Source of the DNA: Candidatus Zixiibacteriota bacterium
Lineage (GTDB): Bacteria > Zixibacteria > MSB-5A5 > GN15 > JAAZOE01
Length of the DNA stretch: 64,000 nucleotides
Direction: 5' to 3'
Assembly: GCA_036480375.1 (NCBI GenBank)
Contig: JAZGGI010000034.1
Location: 1 to 64,000, forward strand
Within the stretch, counting starts at the first letter, position 1. Every line of letters begins with the position of its first letter. Shown here in pieces: positions 16,834 to 26,735 of the stretch. Under the pieces are notes generated by a model. The model saw only the letters and a list, made by a program, of their open reading frames with translations, had not been told where the DNA came from and made no database searches. The translations under genes and the position numbers were made by a program.

Positions 16834-18842
16834 TGGGCGCCTCCTTTCAGGGTTATCGACCGGGAATCTTCGCCGAGGCTGGGTCCCGATGCTTTCAATG
16901 CAATACTCTTTCCGCCGGGCGCCTTGATAACCCACCTTACCTTTTCATAACCGCCAGAACCGGCCATTATATCCAATCCGGTGCGAGCTTTCCCCTGCAG
17001 CAATTCAATATCTTTATTATTGATAGTAACCACCACCGGAATCGGGCGGCCGCAGCGTTTGCCTTGATAGGTTGGATAAGGCAAAAAACCGTTATTGACG
17101 ACCCATGCCTCAACTTTCCAAACCTCGGATGACAATTTTTCGATATCCACCTTTTCAATCTTAATCGAAGGTGTCATCGACGCCAATTTTCGTAAGAAAG
17201 GCAGTTGCCTGGCAATAAGCTCATCTACCTTGTCAGCCGGAGGTAGAACGGTCGAATAAGGAATCATTCCCCCTATTTCCACTTTACCCAGCGTCGGATG
17301 GTCATATTCGGTCCAGGCAACAAAAGCGTCTGGATTAAGAGCATAAAGAGCTTCTTCAGTATCGGAACCGCCGTCATCATCATCATCATCCTTTTTCATC
17401 CGGCTAAGCATTTTAGCCATTCGTTTGGTATCCATCCGGCCGCTTTCCAATCCCTTGATGATTCTTTCAGCCGAATATTGATCCGGAGCGCCTGCTTTCT
17501 CAAGAATTTCCGATATCTTCTCTTCGCCCAACTCGATAAATTCCTCATTCGACATCTCTTCGATATCATCGGGAGTTATCGCGCCGCTGTCGGCCTCATC
17601 CTTTTTCTTTTCGGGTTTAAGCAAAGTCCAGAAATCCATACAGAACGTCGGCACCCCATACTGGTAATAAGCCCATTCTTCGACGCTACCATTGGAGAAC
17701 TTTGGCTTATCCAAACTCTTGGCGTCAAGCTCAGCCTCTTTGAGAAAATCTTCATACTTCTTAGTAATCTCTTTCCAATATGGAATATCGTTTTTATTGG
17801 GATTAACCGCCGCTCCCAAACCAAGAAACCGCACGACATCATCCTCGGTCATATCATCATCTCCAAAAGCCGACTTTGCCATCTCGACTATTTCAGCCAT
17901 TTCGTATTTTTGTTCCGGATCGACCCCCACTCGGCGAGCCATCCATCCCGGCAATTTATGCTTCCCTCCGGCAGCTTCAGTCCGATTGGAACTGACCGGA
18001 ACGGCATGAAGTGTGTTGCTTCGACCCAGGACAATTACCATCGCTATTTCAGGATGATCAAAAGCGAATCTCAGTATTGCGCGCGTCTCGGCTTCGGAGG
18101 CTGCGAAAAAACCGTCGGTCTTGGTATAATGTTGGAATTTATGCGGGAAATTATGCCCCGGGTTGACGCCTCCCGGCCCATCCTCATTTATTTTACCGTC
18201 TTTGTCATTATCCAAACCTTCAGGAAATAAACGGTACATGCCGATTTCACCCTTTTCCCCCTTTGCTTTCTTCATGAACAGCGGATTGCTCGAAACCGGA
18301 ATCCATCTGCCCTCCGGATGTTTCTGGCGCATTTTCGTAATAAATCCATCACCATTCAAATCCTCGGGGCCGTCCTCGTTAGTCGCATCATCCTTATCAT
18401 CGTTAAATGGTTTGGCATTCTGGAAATTGGTATAACGAGGATTGTCAAAGAAACTGGCATAACCGTCGGGATTACCCATTGCCACTATATACCAGGCATG
18501 AGCGTTTAGTTCTTCTTTCCAATCCCCAACCAGTAACTCGCTCAATTTGACGGCCGCCTCGGTTGCGATCGGATAATTCGCTTCCATATTCGCGACTACC
18601 AAAATTGCCGGTTTTGTTTTCTTGTCCGCATTTAATTCCAATAATAGAAAATCTCGGCCCCCTGGTGTCACGGCCAGATTGTGCAATTCAGCCACATCCT
18701 TATTATCCCTGGCGATTTTCTGAAGTTCAGCACTGACAGCCTCCGGGGCACGATATGCGTACTCTTCAGCCGCCGACAAAATACTTCCAGGGAGACAAAG
18801 GCAAAACATCGCAATTACGCTCATAAACTTTAATTGCCTCAT
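16830..18842 (-). CDS. M14-peptidase-like protein lacking the zinc ligands
   Basis: This 670-residue secreted protein is paralogous to the downstream M14 peptidase. It shares the overall order, the acidic insertion (DDKDDATNEDGPEDLNGDG) and the C-terminal domain. The catalytic motif, however, is replaced: where the paralogue has H-G-N-E before IQATE, this has E87-A-N-Y90 before PIATE. The later histidine segment reads VLGRSNTLH and the glutamate segment is TFCMDFWT. All metal and catalytic residues therefore seem lost. It may act as a binding partner, inhibitor or regulator of the active enzyme encoded after it. A lysine- and aspartate-rich linker (KKDDDDDDGG) lies near residue 500. Confidence 0.8.
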   Translation of the reverse strand: MRQLKFMSVIAMFCLCLPGSILSAAEEYAYRAPEAVSAELQKIARDNKDVAELHNLAVTPGGRDFLLLELNADKKTKPAILVVANMEANYPIATEAAVKLSELLVGDWKEELNAHAWYIVAMGNPDGYASFFDNPRYTNFQNAKPFNDDKDDATNEDGPEDLNGDGFITKMRQKHPEGRWIPVSSNPLFMKKAKGEKGEIGMYRLFPEGLDNDKDGKINEDGPGGVNPGHNFPHKFQHYTKTDGFFAASEAETRAILRFAFDHPEIAMVIVLGRSNTLHAVPVSSNRTEAAGGKHKLPGWMARRVGVDPEQKYEMAEIVEMAKSAFGDDDMTEDDVVRFLGLGAAVNPNKNDIPYWKEITKKYEDFLKEAELDAKSLDKPKFSNGSVEEWAYYQYGVPTFCMDFWTLLKPEKKKDEADSGAITPDDIEEMSNEEFIELGEEKISEILEKAGAPDQYSAERIIKGLESGRMDTKRMAKMLSRMKKDDDDDDGGSDTEEALYALNPDAFVAWTEYDHPTLGKVEIGGMIPYSTVLPPADKVDELIARQLPFLRKLASMTPSIKIEKVDIEKLSSEVWKVEAWVVNNGFLPYPTYQGKRCGRPIPVVVTINNKDIELLQGKARTGLDIMAGSGGYEKVRWVIKAPGGKSIALKASGPSLGEDSRSITLKGGAQ

Positions 18843-18967
18843 TACACCTCCATTTGAACAAGTGTGCGATTTTGTGAGAATTTATTGTTGTTAAATACGA
18901 ATTATTTTCAGCTTTGGCAAGGGAATGACAGAAATTAGTTTCCAATTCGAGAAGTGACAAAAACTTA

Positions 18968-20605
18968 TCAATCTATAAATTCCCACTCGGTATAGAACTT
19001 TCTGATACGACGATTCCGACCATGGGATATCAGCCAGTTGATAACCGCAAAGCAACCGACCAATACCCCCCAATGCCAATATTCTTCAAATCCCTTTATT
19101 GATATCCAGGCAATGGGCCCGCCAAAAATCAAAAGGCTGGTCAATAACGATTGCATAAACTTACCCATTTCGCTACCGACCGCGCTTTCGCTGGCAAAAG
19201 GCGGCTTGATGCTGAATACCTGTGACATTGAAAGACTCGTGAGTGAAATCAATGTCAATGCAATCGTCATCAGTAAGGCATGCAATAAATTCCCCAACAT
19301 AATTGTGTACAGAATAAGCATAATTATCGCGACCGGGATAATCGTAATCGTCGCCGCGATACGCCCCATGGATAAAATCAGGCGTAAACGATCAAGTGGA
19401 GTGCTAAAAAATATCCACGACGCCCGCCATTCTTTCGAAACCGTAAAAATCGATAAAATCATGCCCGGCGCGATAACTGCCACAAAGCAAAATAAAGCGG
19501 TTGTCATGCCCTGGGTTTCCGGGAGAGGATTAAAAGGATCCTTGACGTTCGTTCCGGCAATGATATAACTCAGGATCATATAAAAAATTATCAAAGGGAG
19601 AAATCCTAAAATCCCCATCCGGAATTGAACGTCATGCTTGAAATTTGCACGGGTCAATTTAAGTAAGGCTTTATCTTCAAAATGAGATACTCGCAATATA
19701 TATTTCCCCAATATTCCAATTTTTTTTCCCGAAGAAGCATCGGTCGATTCCCATCTACTGTCGGATAATGATTCGGCATAGGTTAGTGATAAATAAGAAA
19801 AGGCGAACTTCGCTATAATCAGAGTAAGAATCACTGCCAGAATTCCCAGTCCGAACAAATTCCAATCCCAATTCTGAAAAATTATCTTATACAGGCCCGC
19901 GAACCAAAAAGACGGCAAAAACTTTATCCACGGAATTGTATTGATATCAAAACCGGCTTCAAATTTTTTAACCATTCGTGGGATAATATTCATGCCCAAA
20001 TACACGCTTAAAAGCATGATCATATGAAAATAACCTATCCAACGCTCAAGTTTCTTTTTATGCACTATCTTTATGATCCAGGTATATAAATTCATCATCA
20101 CCAAGGCGGAAAATACGGTACAGGTCCAGAACTGAATCAATATCACCGGCACTTCGGGAAAAATTCCATGCCGGAAAGCCGCGAATATGGTCGGAATCAC
20201 TGATACCGTCAGAGATAACATCGTAACGTATATCAAAAGATGCGTCAGTTTTGCCGTAAAAAACGTTTTGGAGTTTACCGGATGTGGCGCCAGTACGGCA
20301 TGATCGGTCGGTGAAATAATAATATTGCTAAATTCCAGTAACACCTGAAGCGAAATAAATATCATCACTCCCGTTGAAGCCAATACCAGGCTGCTGAAGA
20401 AATCAGGAATGGAAACAACCAATAATCCCAAATATAGTGATATAAAACCATTGACGATTAACAGGTACACCATGCCGGGGATTTTTCTTTTTTTCTTTGA
20501 TTTACGAATGGCATTAAACGGATTGGTCCCGCCCCGCCAATCGAGTTTCAAAGATACTCGCAGCATTGCTTTCAGTTGATGTCTGTCTAAAAATTGTTTC
20601 GACAT
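18968..20605 (-). CDS. ABC-2-type exporter permease (paralogue 2)
   Basis: This is a 545-residue polytopic membrane protein with about 12 hydrophobic stretches. It shares an opening motif with the adjacent upstream gene (SLKLDWRGGTNPF here, GLKLDWRGASNPF there), and the two align along their length, including SLTYAES and the KEWRASWIFFSTPLDR segment. With the ATPase encoded further upstream they form a likely exporter, heterodimeric in its membrane part. The substrate is unknown. The gene is 32 bp from its paralogue and probably the last gene of the unit. Confidence 0.8.
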   Translation of the reverse strand: MSKQFLDRHQLKAMLRVSLKLDWRGGTNPFNAIRKSKKKRKIPGMVYLLIVNGFISLYLGLLVVSIPDFFSSLVLASTGVMIFISLQVLLEFSNIIISPTDHAVLAPHPVNSKTFFTAKLTHLLIYVTMLSLTVSVIPTIFAAFRHGIFPEVPVILIQFWTCTVFSALVMMNLYTWIIKIVHKKKLERWIGYFHMIMLLSVYLGMNIIPRMVKKFEAGFDINTIPWIKFLPSFWFAGLYKIIFQNWDWNLFGLGILAVILTLIIAKFAFSYLSLTYAESLSDSRWESTDASSGKKIGILGKYILRVSHFEDKALLKLTRANFKHDVQFRMGILGFLPLIIFYMILSYIIAGTNVKDPFNPLPETQGMTTALFCFVAVIAPGMILSIFTVSKEWRASWIFFSTPLDRLRLILSMGRIAATITIIPVAIIMLILYTIMLGNLLHALLMTIALTLISLTSLSMSQVFSIKPPFASESAVGSEMGKFMQSLLTSLLIFGGPIAWISIKGFEEYWHWGVLVGCFAVINWLISHGRNRRIRKFYTEWEFID

Positions 20606-20637
20606 TCAATCAGTCTCTTAATTAGTTAGACTACTTC

Positions 20638-22302
20638 TTAGCCCAAAAACTGCCATGCCAATATTTTCTTTCTAACTCTGCGGCTTCTTAAATAAACCAG
20701 AATTTGTCGTAAGACCATTAAACCAATCAATATAAAGAACCAGTTTAAATAATTGGCGTAACCTACTCTGATAAAGATTATTAATGGAACGGTTGAACCG
20801 ATAAGCCAAATCATAAACGGTCCCATAACGGAACCTATCAAACCTCCTGAAGCGGGTTTCGACGAAAAGGGAAGCTCTACGACTATTAGATTGAGAAAGG
20901 CCAAAGCGCATAATCCGTATGCAACCAGATTGATAGTATGCAGAAAAGCATGAAAGGGATTCCCAATCAATATTATGTAAATCGCATATTCCAATATAGC
21001 CAGCGGTAAAATCGAAACCAGCATAACCAAATGAGAAACTGAATTAACGAGTTTCATCCGATCAACCGGAATTGAAAAAAATACCCACGAAGCCTGCCAG
21101 TCTTTGGAACCCACTATTGCCGAACCAATCAAAAAGGGCAATAGTCCCATGGCCAGGGTAAACAGTATATGCAGCATGTTGGCTCTGTTCTTATCCACGG
21201 CAAATAGGTCCGACGTTTCCCCTCCATGCAACACTAACCCCAAAAGCAGATAAATTATTGGAATCCAGACGGCCGACAGGATTCCCAGCCGGAATTTTAT
21301 ATCATGCTTATAATTAGCCCGGGTAAGGGACAGGATCGCCAAATCTTCATGGGTCAATACTTTTCTCAGCCAGCCGACTCGTGATTTTCTTCTTGCTTTT
21401 GGTTCCTCTACAGATTTAGTCCATTCAGCGCGGCCAATCGATTCGGCGTAGGTTATTGATAAATAAGAAAGAGCTATCGGTGTAAGAACCAGGAGCATTC
21501 CATATCCGGGTAGGCTCCAGAGAAAATTGCCTATTGACCATCCATCGATGAGCATAATAACCGGTGCGGCGAACCAGTAAGAAGGAAAATATTTTATATT
21601 TCCCTGCATAAATCCAAGAATATCCAAATGACGGAACTCTTCATTTCCGCTCATGTTCGTCATCATCGTGATCCACGACAGCGATACGAAAAGCACCATT
21701 ACCGTTTGCATATATCCCAGCATCCGTTCGAGACGGCGCCGATCCACAAATTTCAAAACCAGAGTATAAGCAATCATCATTAAAATCGACATGAAGAAGA
21801 CCGAAAGCCAAAAATTTAAAATCAGGACGATCACATGCCACCAGATTCCAAACCTTAAAAAAGCAAATATGGCCGGTATAATCGACGCCGCCAGAGACAG
21901 CATTGTGATGTATGCCACCAAATGGCATAGTTTGCTATAATAAAATGTTTTTGAGTTAACCGGCTTAGGAGCGATGATATTGTAATCATCGGGAGCGACA
22001 ACGATATTACCAAAATCCATAAGTATCTGAAGGCCGATCAGAAACATCATCCCCGAGGCGGAAATAACCAATCCCGAAAAATAATCAGGCGTCCGCAAAA
22101 ATACAATACCCATAAACAAGGACATCAAACCGGTTAAACCTAAAACGACCAGCATACCCGGAACGCTTTTGTTTTGCTTTCCCGTGCCGTAACCGACAAA
22201 AGGATTACTTGCCCCACGCCAATCAAGCTTCAATCCCGTTTTGAACAAAACCCAGAATTGATGCTTATTTAATTTTCGCGATGTCGGACTGTTATTTTGC
22301 AT
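20638..22302 (-). CDS. ABC-2-type exporter permease (paralogue 1)
   Basis: This 554-residue polytopic membrane protein is a paralogue of the gene that follows it. Matching landmarks are GLKLDWRGASNPF near the N-terminus, the SYLSITYAES loop, KHDIKFRLGIL and SKDWQASWVFFSIPVDR. Its start overlaps the end of the ATPase gene by 11 bp, so the three genes form one operon in the order ATPase, permease 1, permease 2. The size is larger than a usual six-helix ABC-2 permease and suggests about 12 helices. Confidence 0.8.
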   Translation of the reverse strand: MQNNSPTSRKLNKHQFWVLFKTGLKLDWRGASNPFVGYGTGKQNKSVPGMLVVLGLTGLMSLFMGIVFLRTPDYFSGLVISASGMMFLIGLQILMDFGNIVVAPDDYNIIAPKPVNSKTFYYSKLCHLVAYITMLSLAASIIPAIFAFLRFGIWWHVIVLILNFWLSVFFMSILMMIAYTLVLKFVDRRRLERMLGYMQTVMVLFVSLSWITMMTNMSGNEEFRHLDILGFMQGNIKYFPSYWFAAPVIMLIDGWSIGNFLWSLPGYGMLLVLTPIALSYLSITYAESIGRAEWTKSVEEPKARRKSRVGWLRKVLTHEDLAILSLTRANYKHDIKFRLGILSAVWIPIIYLLLGLVLHGGETSDLFAVDKNRANMLHILFTLAMGLLPFLIGSAIVGSKDWQASWVFFSIPVDRMKLVNSVSHLVMLVSILPLAILEYAIYIILIGNPFHAFLHTINLVAYGLCALAFLNLIVVELPFSSKPASGGLIGSVMGPFMIWLIGSTVPLIIFIRVGYANYLNWFFILIGLMVLRQILVYLRSRRVRKKILAWQFLG

Positions 22303-23077
22303 GGTTGTCGTTGGAATTGGATATGATGTTCATAATGTCTTTGGCTCGGCTATCAATATCTTTTATCCCCGTTAACACGTTGAAGGCTCGGTCGAGGCTT
22401 TCATGCCCCGTTTGCTTGATTATCTCTTCCGGCGTTCCCGCGGCCAACTCTTTGCCGTCCTTGACAATTAAAATTCTATCAACCAGACGCTCCACAACCT
22501 CAAGTATATGCGAGCAAAATATCAGGGCCTTTCCTTGCCTGGCTTGATGGCGGAGAATTTCTTTGAATATTGAAACAGCGTTGGCATCGAGTCCCGAAAA
22601 AGGTTCATCGAGAATAATCACATCCGGATCATGAAGCATCGCCGAAATAATTAAGATTTTTTGCTTCATCCCCTTCGAATATTCGCGAATTAATTTATGG
22701 GATGACTCCCCCAGATCAAGAGCTTCCAAAAGCCTGTCAGCTTTTTGATGAATTTCTTCTTCCGGGAGGTGATGCAGATTGCCGATAAATTCGAGATATT
22801 CGTAACCTGTCAGATTTTCATATAGGGCGCAGCTTTCCGGAACGTATCCAATTTTAGCCTTGTAAGAATTATCTTCCGCCGAAATCTTTTCGCCGTCGAA
22901 TATAATTTCGCCGGCATCGGGCTTAAGCATGCTCAGAATCATCTTAATCGTCGTCGTTTTCCCGGCTCCGTTGGGACCCAGAAGGGCGAATATCTCACCT
23001 TTTGAAACTTCAAAAGATAATTCATCGACCGCTTTCAATTCCCCGAATGATCTCGATACCCGTTCAACCTTTATCAT
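22292..23077 (-). CDS. ABC transporter ATP-binding protein
   Basis: This is a 261-residue ATPase of the ABC-2 exporter type. It has Walker A GPNGAGKTTT (about 34-43), a signature-like REYSKGMKQK, Walker B VIILDEPFSGLD and a switch-histidine segment (ALIFCSHILEVV). I start at the ATG encoding MIKVERVSRS, 9 bp after GGAGG; a second in-frame ATG overlaps that ribosome site. It is the first gene of the exporter operon and should power the two permeases that follow. Confidence 0.92.
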   Translation of the reverse strand: MIKVERVSRSFGELKAVDELSFEVSKGEIFALLGPNGAGKTTTIKMILSMLKPDAGEIIFDGEKISAEDNSYKAKIGYVPESCALYENLTGYEYLEFIGNLHHLPEEEIHQKADRLLEALDLGESSHKLIREYSKGMKQKILIISAMLHDPDVIILDEPFSGLDANAVSIFKEILRHQARQGKALIFCSHILEVVERLVDRILIVKDGKELAAGTPEEIIKQTGHESLDRAFNVLTGIKDIDSRAKDIMNIISNSNDNHAK

Positions 23078-23196
23078 AGAATTCATCCTCCGCATCAACT
23101 TTCAATTTTATATCAATAAATACTCGCCCGCTCAAAGTACTTTACGCCGAGGCTACTAATTTGTTTCTTTCCGGCGATTTGATTAGTAGATATACT

Positions 23197-23231
23197 AAAA
23201 AAAATGGGGCGATATTCAACAAATATCACCC
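23197..23231 (-). terminator. rho-independent terminator for the TonB receptor gene
   Basis: Read on the minus strand, GGGTGATATT pairs with AATATCGCCC across a 5-nt loop and is followed by CATTTTTTTT. It lies 43 bp after the receptor stop codon and before the ABC operon. Confidence 0.85.
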
Positions 23232-23273
23232 GGTTTAGTATTTTTTATTTTGATTTTCTATTTGAGTTATTAT

Positions 23274-25895
23274 CTAAAACGAAGTTCTCAATCCAAAATA
23301 TATAATCCTTGGCTGACCGTAATTTAAAGGATTTCTTTGTTTCAGATTATAACGATAAACGAATTCTTCACCATAAGTAAGCCCCGTAGATGAGTCAATT
23401 ATCCAGTCTATTTCGGCCCGTTCTATTCCCTCATCGGTTGATAAATACCCGGTATTATTCGGCTCACCGGTTCCGCTATAGACATGAACGATGTTTTCCC
23501 GACTGAAGAGATTTTTCACAAGCACAAACGGCGTCATCTCAATATCCCAGAGTTTGAATGTTTTTTCCAGTTTCATGTCAATATAATATTGACTGGGTTT
23601 ATTCTCAGAGTTCATTTGATCGGTTGGTTGAATCCATATGTTAGTGAATCCCACCGCATCGTACGGTAACATTGGTGTATAAGGAGTCCCGCTATTGTAC
23701 TGAATGGCTACAGTCAATTGAGAATTCTCAAACGGCTGTGAGTTTCCAATTTTTAAACCTTCATTATTATGGGTTTTTAGGCTTATAATTGCATTTAAAT
23801 TATGCCGTGAATCATAATCAAGAAGAATTGTTTGGATTGGTGTAGACGCGGGATTTTTCCAAGCAACATTTTCTGTCAATTTGGCAAAAGATTTTGGCCC
23901 TTCCAATTTACTATATGAATAGCCAATATTTATACGAAAACCCCACGACACCTTTATAGAAGCAGAGAAATCAATTCCTTTTGAAGTAGCATGAATTGAA
24001 TTGTCAGTATTGGATACAAAATCATAGACATTGGGTACAGCTGGCGCTTGATGCAAATATGCAATTTCATTAAAAAACCTATTCCAATATCCCAAACACT
24101 TTACCATAATTTCGGGTCTGATATAATATGTAATCTCCAACCCTCGTTCAGTAATCTTCCACGATTTTAAATTTGGATTTACAAATGGATAATATGAACC
24201 CGCTAATACTCTCCGCCACAAAAAATCCAATCCCAAATATAAATTACCATATTCCGGTCGCTGATACCGAATGGCATAATAGAACCGTGGATGCAATTTC
24301 TCAGATATGGAATATCCTATCATAAATCGAGGCGATATCTTTGTTACGCTTTTTGTTTTATAAAAATCATCTTCGTCCAACAAATGATAGTCGGTGCCAC
24401 TTGGGTCAAAGGGCCTTTCGGGATCTAGCATTGAGTACGAATTATAATCATAATAATCCGTTCGAATCCCTAGGTTGGCATAGAAGTTTTTTATTATGAT
24501 TTTATTTTCAATGTATAGCGCTAGATTTAGAGGTTTCTTCATTTCGTTGACATAACTCAATTCATTAATTTCATTGCCATAAACATCATACCCGTAGCGA
24601 TTAATTCTATGCATAGTTGATATTGATTCCTGATCTTGCGTAGCATTTAAATTATTAAAATACCGGACCGAGTAGCGATTATATTCAAACCCAATCTTAG
24701 CTGTATTCCAGGAATTCATATGCCGTTCAAAGGAACCTTTTAGCCCAGTATGAGTGGTTTTATGGCGCAGAAAGTCTTCCCAGTAAGAGGGGAAAAATCC
24801 CAGCAATGTATCTACCGGAGTACCAGAATAATCGGGATACAATTCACCGACGAATATTGTATCGCCCTCCCTGAAAAGAAGAAAAATGTCGGCATAAGGA
24901 TTGGCCAATTCTACAGATCGCAGCGTATCGTTCAGCATAAAATCTAACGTTCTATAATATGACGCATAATCATCATATATCACACCATCGCCGCAAAACC
25001 GTTCGCTGACAAAACGATATCCCTGCACCGAATATTCCGTCGATTCATTCAGGCAATGCGACAGTTTTATCGAATAACTCTTATTGTCATCTTCGTATCG
25101 GGGAGTATGCTGAGGTTGGAGCAAAAACTCAGGCCGGTATTCCTGCCACTCATCCTGCATTATATCCGCAGTCGCGGTAACGTGAATATCCGATGTCGGG
25201 AAATAATCAATGCGGCCATGATATGACCAGCCATTCTGCCAATTATTGGGCAAACGCTTATCTCCGCTCGGCGAGAATTTTTCGGTCATCACCGAAGGAC
25301 TGCGGTCAGCCATAAACCGCCGTTCGATAAGTCCCCAGAACCTGACATTTTTTGATTTTGTAAGAGGTCCGTTCAAACTAACCGTGTACCAGTTGCGGTC
25401 ATATCCTCCTCCGCCCAAATTATCTGACATTGATTCGACCATGCCGCCTATAGTCTCCCCGCCCATAGGAGATTCGATGCTGACAAATCCGGCGTTGACG
25501 TTGCCGTATTCAGCCGATATTCCTCCCGTCATCAGACTCATTGAACCGATCACATGCGGACTTATTGTCGCGGTAAGGTCCCCCAAAAGCTCATTGCGAA
25601 CCGGTACGCCATTCAAATAATACCCGAAATGAGTATGCCGCGCCCCTCGAATATGAAGTTCATCCCGATTCAATCCTGTGGAAGGAACGCCAACAACTCC
25701 GTTCTGCAAAAGGAGAATATCCTCCAGTGTACGTACCGGAAGAGATGAAATATCTTTTGTTAACTGATTAATCGCCAGTGAGTCTTCTTCACTTTCGTCA
25801 GCAATAGTATCAATGGATAGCGCAAAAATAATTCCCCATAAGATTAACAATGAAAATGTTATTCTGCCAGAGCCCCCGCTCGAATTCACTCGCAA
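23274..25895 (-). CDS. TonB-dependent receptor
   Basis: This is an 873-residue outer-membrane receptor. A hydrophobic signal (FSLLILWGIIFALSI) is followed directly by a TonB plug: RTLEDILLLQNGVVGVPST, then ELHIRGARHTHFGYYLNGVP and GGISAEYGNVNAG. A long tyrosine- and asparagine-rich barrel ends in the C-terminal IIYFGLRTSF. Unlike the receptor at 10.1 kb it shows no obvious carboxypeptidase-regulatory domain. I prefer a TTG start at 25895, which has GGGGAGG 6 bp upstream; the longer frame starts without a ribosome site. The substrate cannot be inferred. It has its own terminator and is separate from the ABC operon. Confidence 0.88.
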   Translation of the reverse strand: MRVNSSGGSGRITFSLLILWGIIFALSIDTIADESEEDSLAINQLTKDISSLPVRTLEDILLLQNGVVGVPSTGLNRDELHIRGARHTHFGYYLNGVPVRNELLGDLTATISPHVIGSMSLMTGGISAEYGNVNAGFVSIESPMGGETIGGMVESMSDNLGGGGYDRNWYTVSLNGPLTKSKNVRFWGLIERRFMADRSPSVMTEKFSPSGDKRLPNNWQNGWSYHGRIDYFPTSDIHVTATADIMQDEWQEYRPEFLLQPQHTPRYEDDNKSYSIKLSHCLNESTEYSVQGYRFVSERFCGDGVIYDDYASYYRTLDFMLNDTLRSVELANPYADIFLLFREGDTIFVGELYPDYSGTPVDTLLGFFPSYWEDFLRHKTTHTGLKGSFERHMNSWNTAKIGFEYNRYSVRYFNNLNATQDQESISTMHRINRYGYDVYGNEINELSYVNEMKKPLNLALYIENKIIIKNFYANLGIRTDYYDYNSYSMLDPERPFDPSGTDYHLLDEDDFYKTKSVTKISPRFMIGYSISEKLHPRFYYAIRYQRPEYGNLYLGLDFLWRRVLAGSYYPFVNPNLKSWKITERGLEITYYIRPEIMVKCLGYWNRFFNEIAYLHQAPAVPNVYDFVSNTDNSIHATSKGIDFSASIKVSWGFRINIGYSYSKLEGPKSFAKLTENVAWKNPASTPIQTILLDYDSRHNLNAIISLKTHNNEGLKIGNSQPFENSQLTVAIQYNSGTPYTPMLPYDAVGFTNIWIQPTDQMNSENKPSQYYIDMKLEKTFKLWDIEMTPFVLVKNLFSRENIVHVYSGTGEPNNTGYLSTDEGIERAEIDWIIDSSTGLTYGEEFVYRYNLKQRNPLNYGQPRIIYFGLRTSF

Positions 25896-26169
25896 ATTAA
25901 ACCTCCCCGAAATAACTCCCGTCTTCAAATAGTTACAACATAAATAAAATTTATCTAAAAGCAACCTCTGCCCAAAAGAAATTTAATTATTCTGCCAAAA
26001 ACCACCCTCCAATCTTTGTTGACCTGCATCATACGACTTGCTATATTGGTCGCTTAATGGGAGAAAGCTTTTTTATGTGGGACAACAAAAGTAAAACCCG
26101 TATCACCCGAGCGGATTGTTTTCTTACGCTTCTTTATATACTGAGAGAACTTAAAAACAGGAGTGCGCA

Positions 26170-26694
26170 ATGATATCTAAACGCGCCGGGGAAATTATGA
26201 TTCCCCTTGAAAATTACCCCCATATTCCCTACTGGTTCACACTCAGGCAGGCGGTTGCGGAACTGGAGAAATCCGAATTGACTCACAAAGACCGCACATC
26301 TCTTCCGCGGGCCCTGCTGGTATTTGACGAAAAATATCAATTACTCGGAATTGTCCGTCGGAGAGATATCTTTCGCGGTCTGGAACCGAAATTTTTGAGA
26401 ACTATGGCCGCCCCTAAACGGGGCCAATTATTTGACGTCGCAATCGATCCCGACCTGGTCGATTTATCTACCGGCAAAGTGGCCAAAGCCATGCAGGAAC
26501 AAGCTGAGCAGCAGGTCAGCGAAGTGATGCAGCCGATAGTGGCGACCGTTCATTTCGAGGATCACCTGGCCAAAGTAATTTACAAAATGGTCAGTCACGA
26601 AATGACGATGTTACCGGTTCTCAAAGATTCCAATGTGGTTGGTGTTGTCCGCAGCGTTGATGTATTTCACGAAATTGCGAATATTTTGTTGTAG
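26170..26694 (+). CDS. tandem CBS-domain protein
   Basis: This 174-residue protein is built of two CBS motifs: residues about 5-80, with ALLVFDEKYQLLGIVRRRDI, and about 110-170, with VMQPIVATVHFEDH and MLPVLKDSNVVGVVRSVDVF. CBS pairs bind adenosine nucleotides and act as energy or ion-strength sensors, often on transporters. An AGGAG lies 8 bp before the ATG. The next gene, a DASS-type transporter, starts 41 bp downstream on the same strand, so this protein may gate that transporter. Confidence 0.85.
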   Translation: MISKRAGEIMIPLENYPHIPYWFTLRQAVAELEKSELTHKDRTSLPRALLVFDEKYQLLGIVRRRDIFRGLEPKFLRTMAAPKRGQLFDVAIDPDLVDLSTGKVAKAMQEQAEQQVSEVMQPIVATVHFEDHLAKVIYKMVSHEMTMLPVLKDSNVVGVVRSVDVFHEIANILL

Positions 26695-26735
26695 AGGCAC
26701 CGAACGTTCAATAACGTAATCTCGCAGGAGCTGCC

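Noticed and set aside
15700-18230. Two long plus-strand frames (266 and 310 codons) opposite the M14 genes
   Set aside because: They are mirror frames of two well-supported M14-family genes and have no ribosome sites or recognisable domains.
25896-26169. Cobalamin riboswitch before the second TonB receptor
   Set aside because: I found no B12-box-like conserved segment in the leader, so the receptor's substrate cannot be inferred this way.
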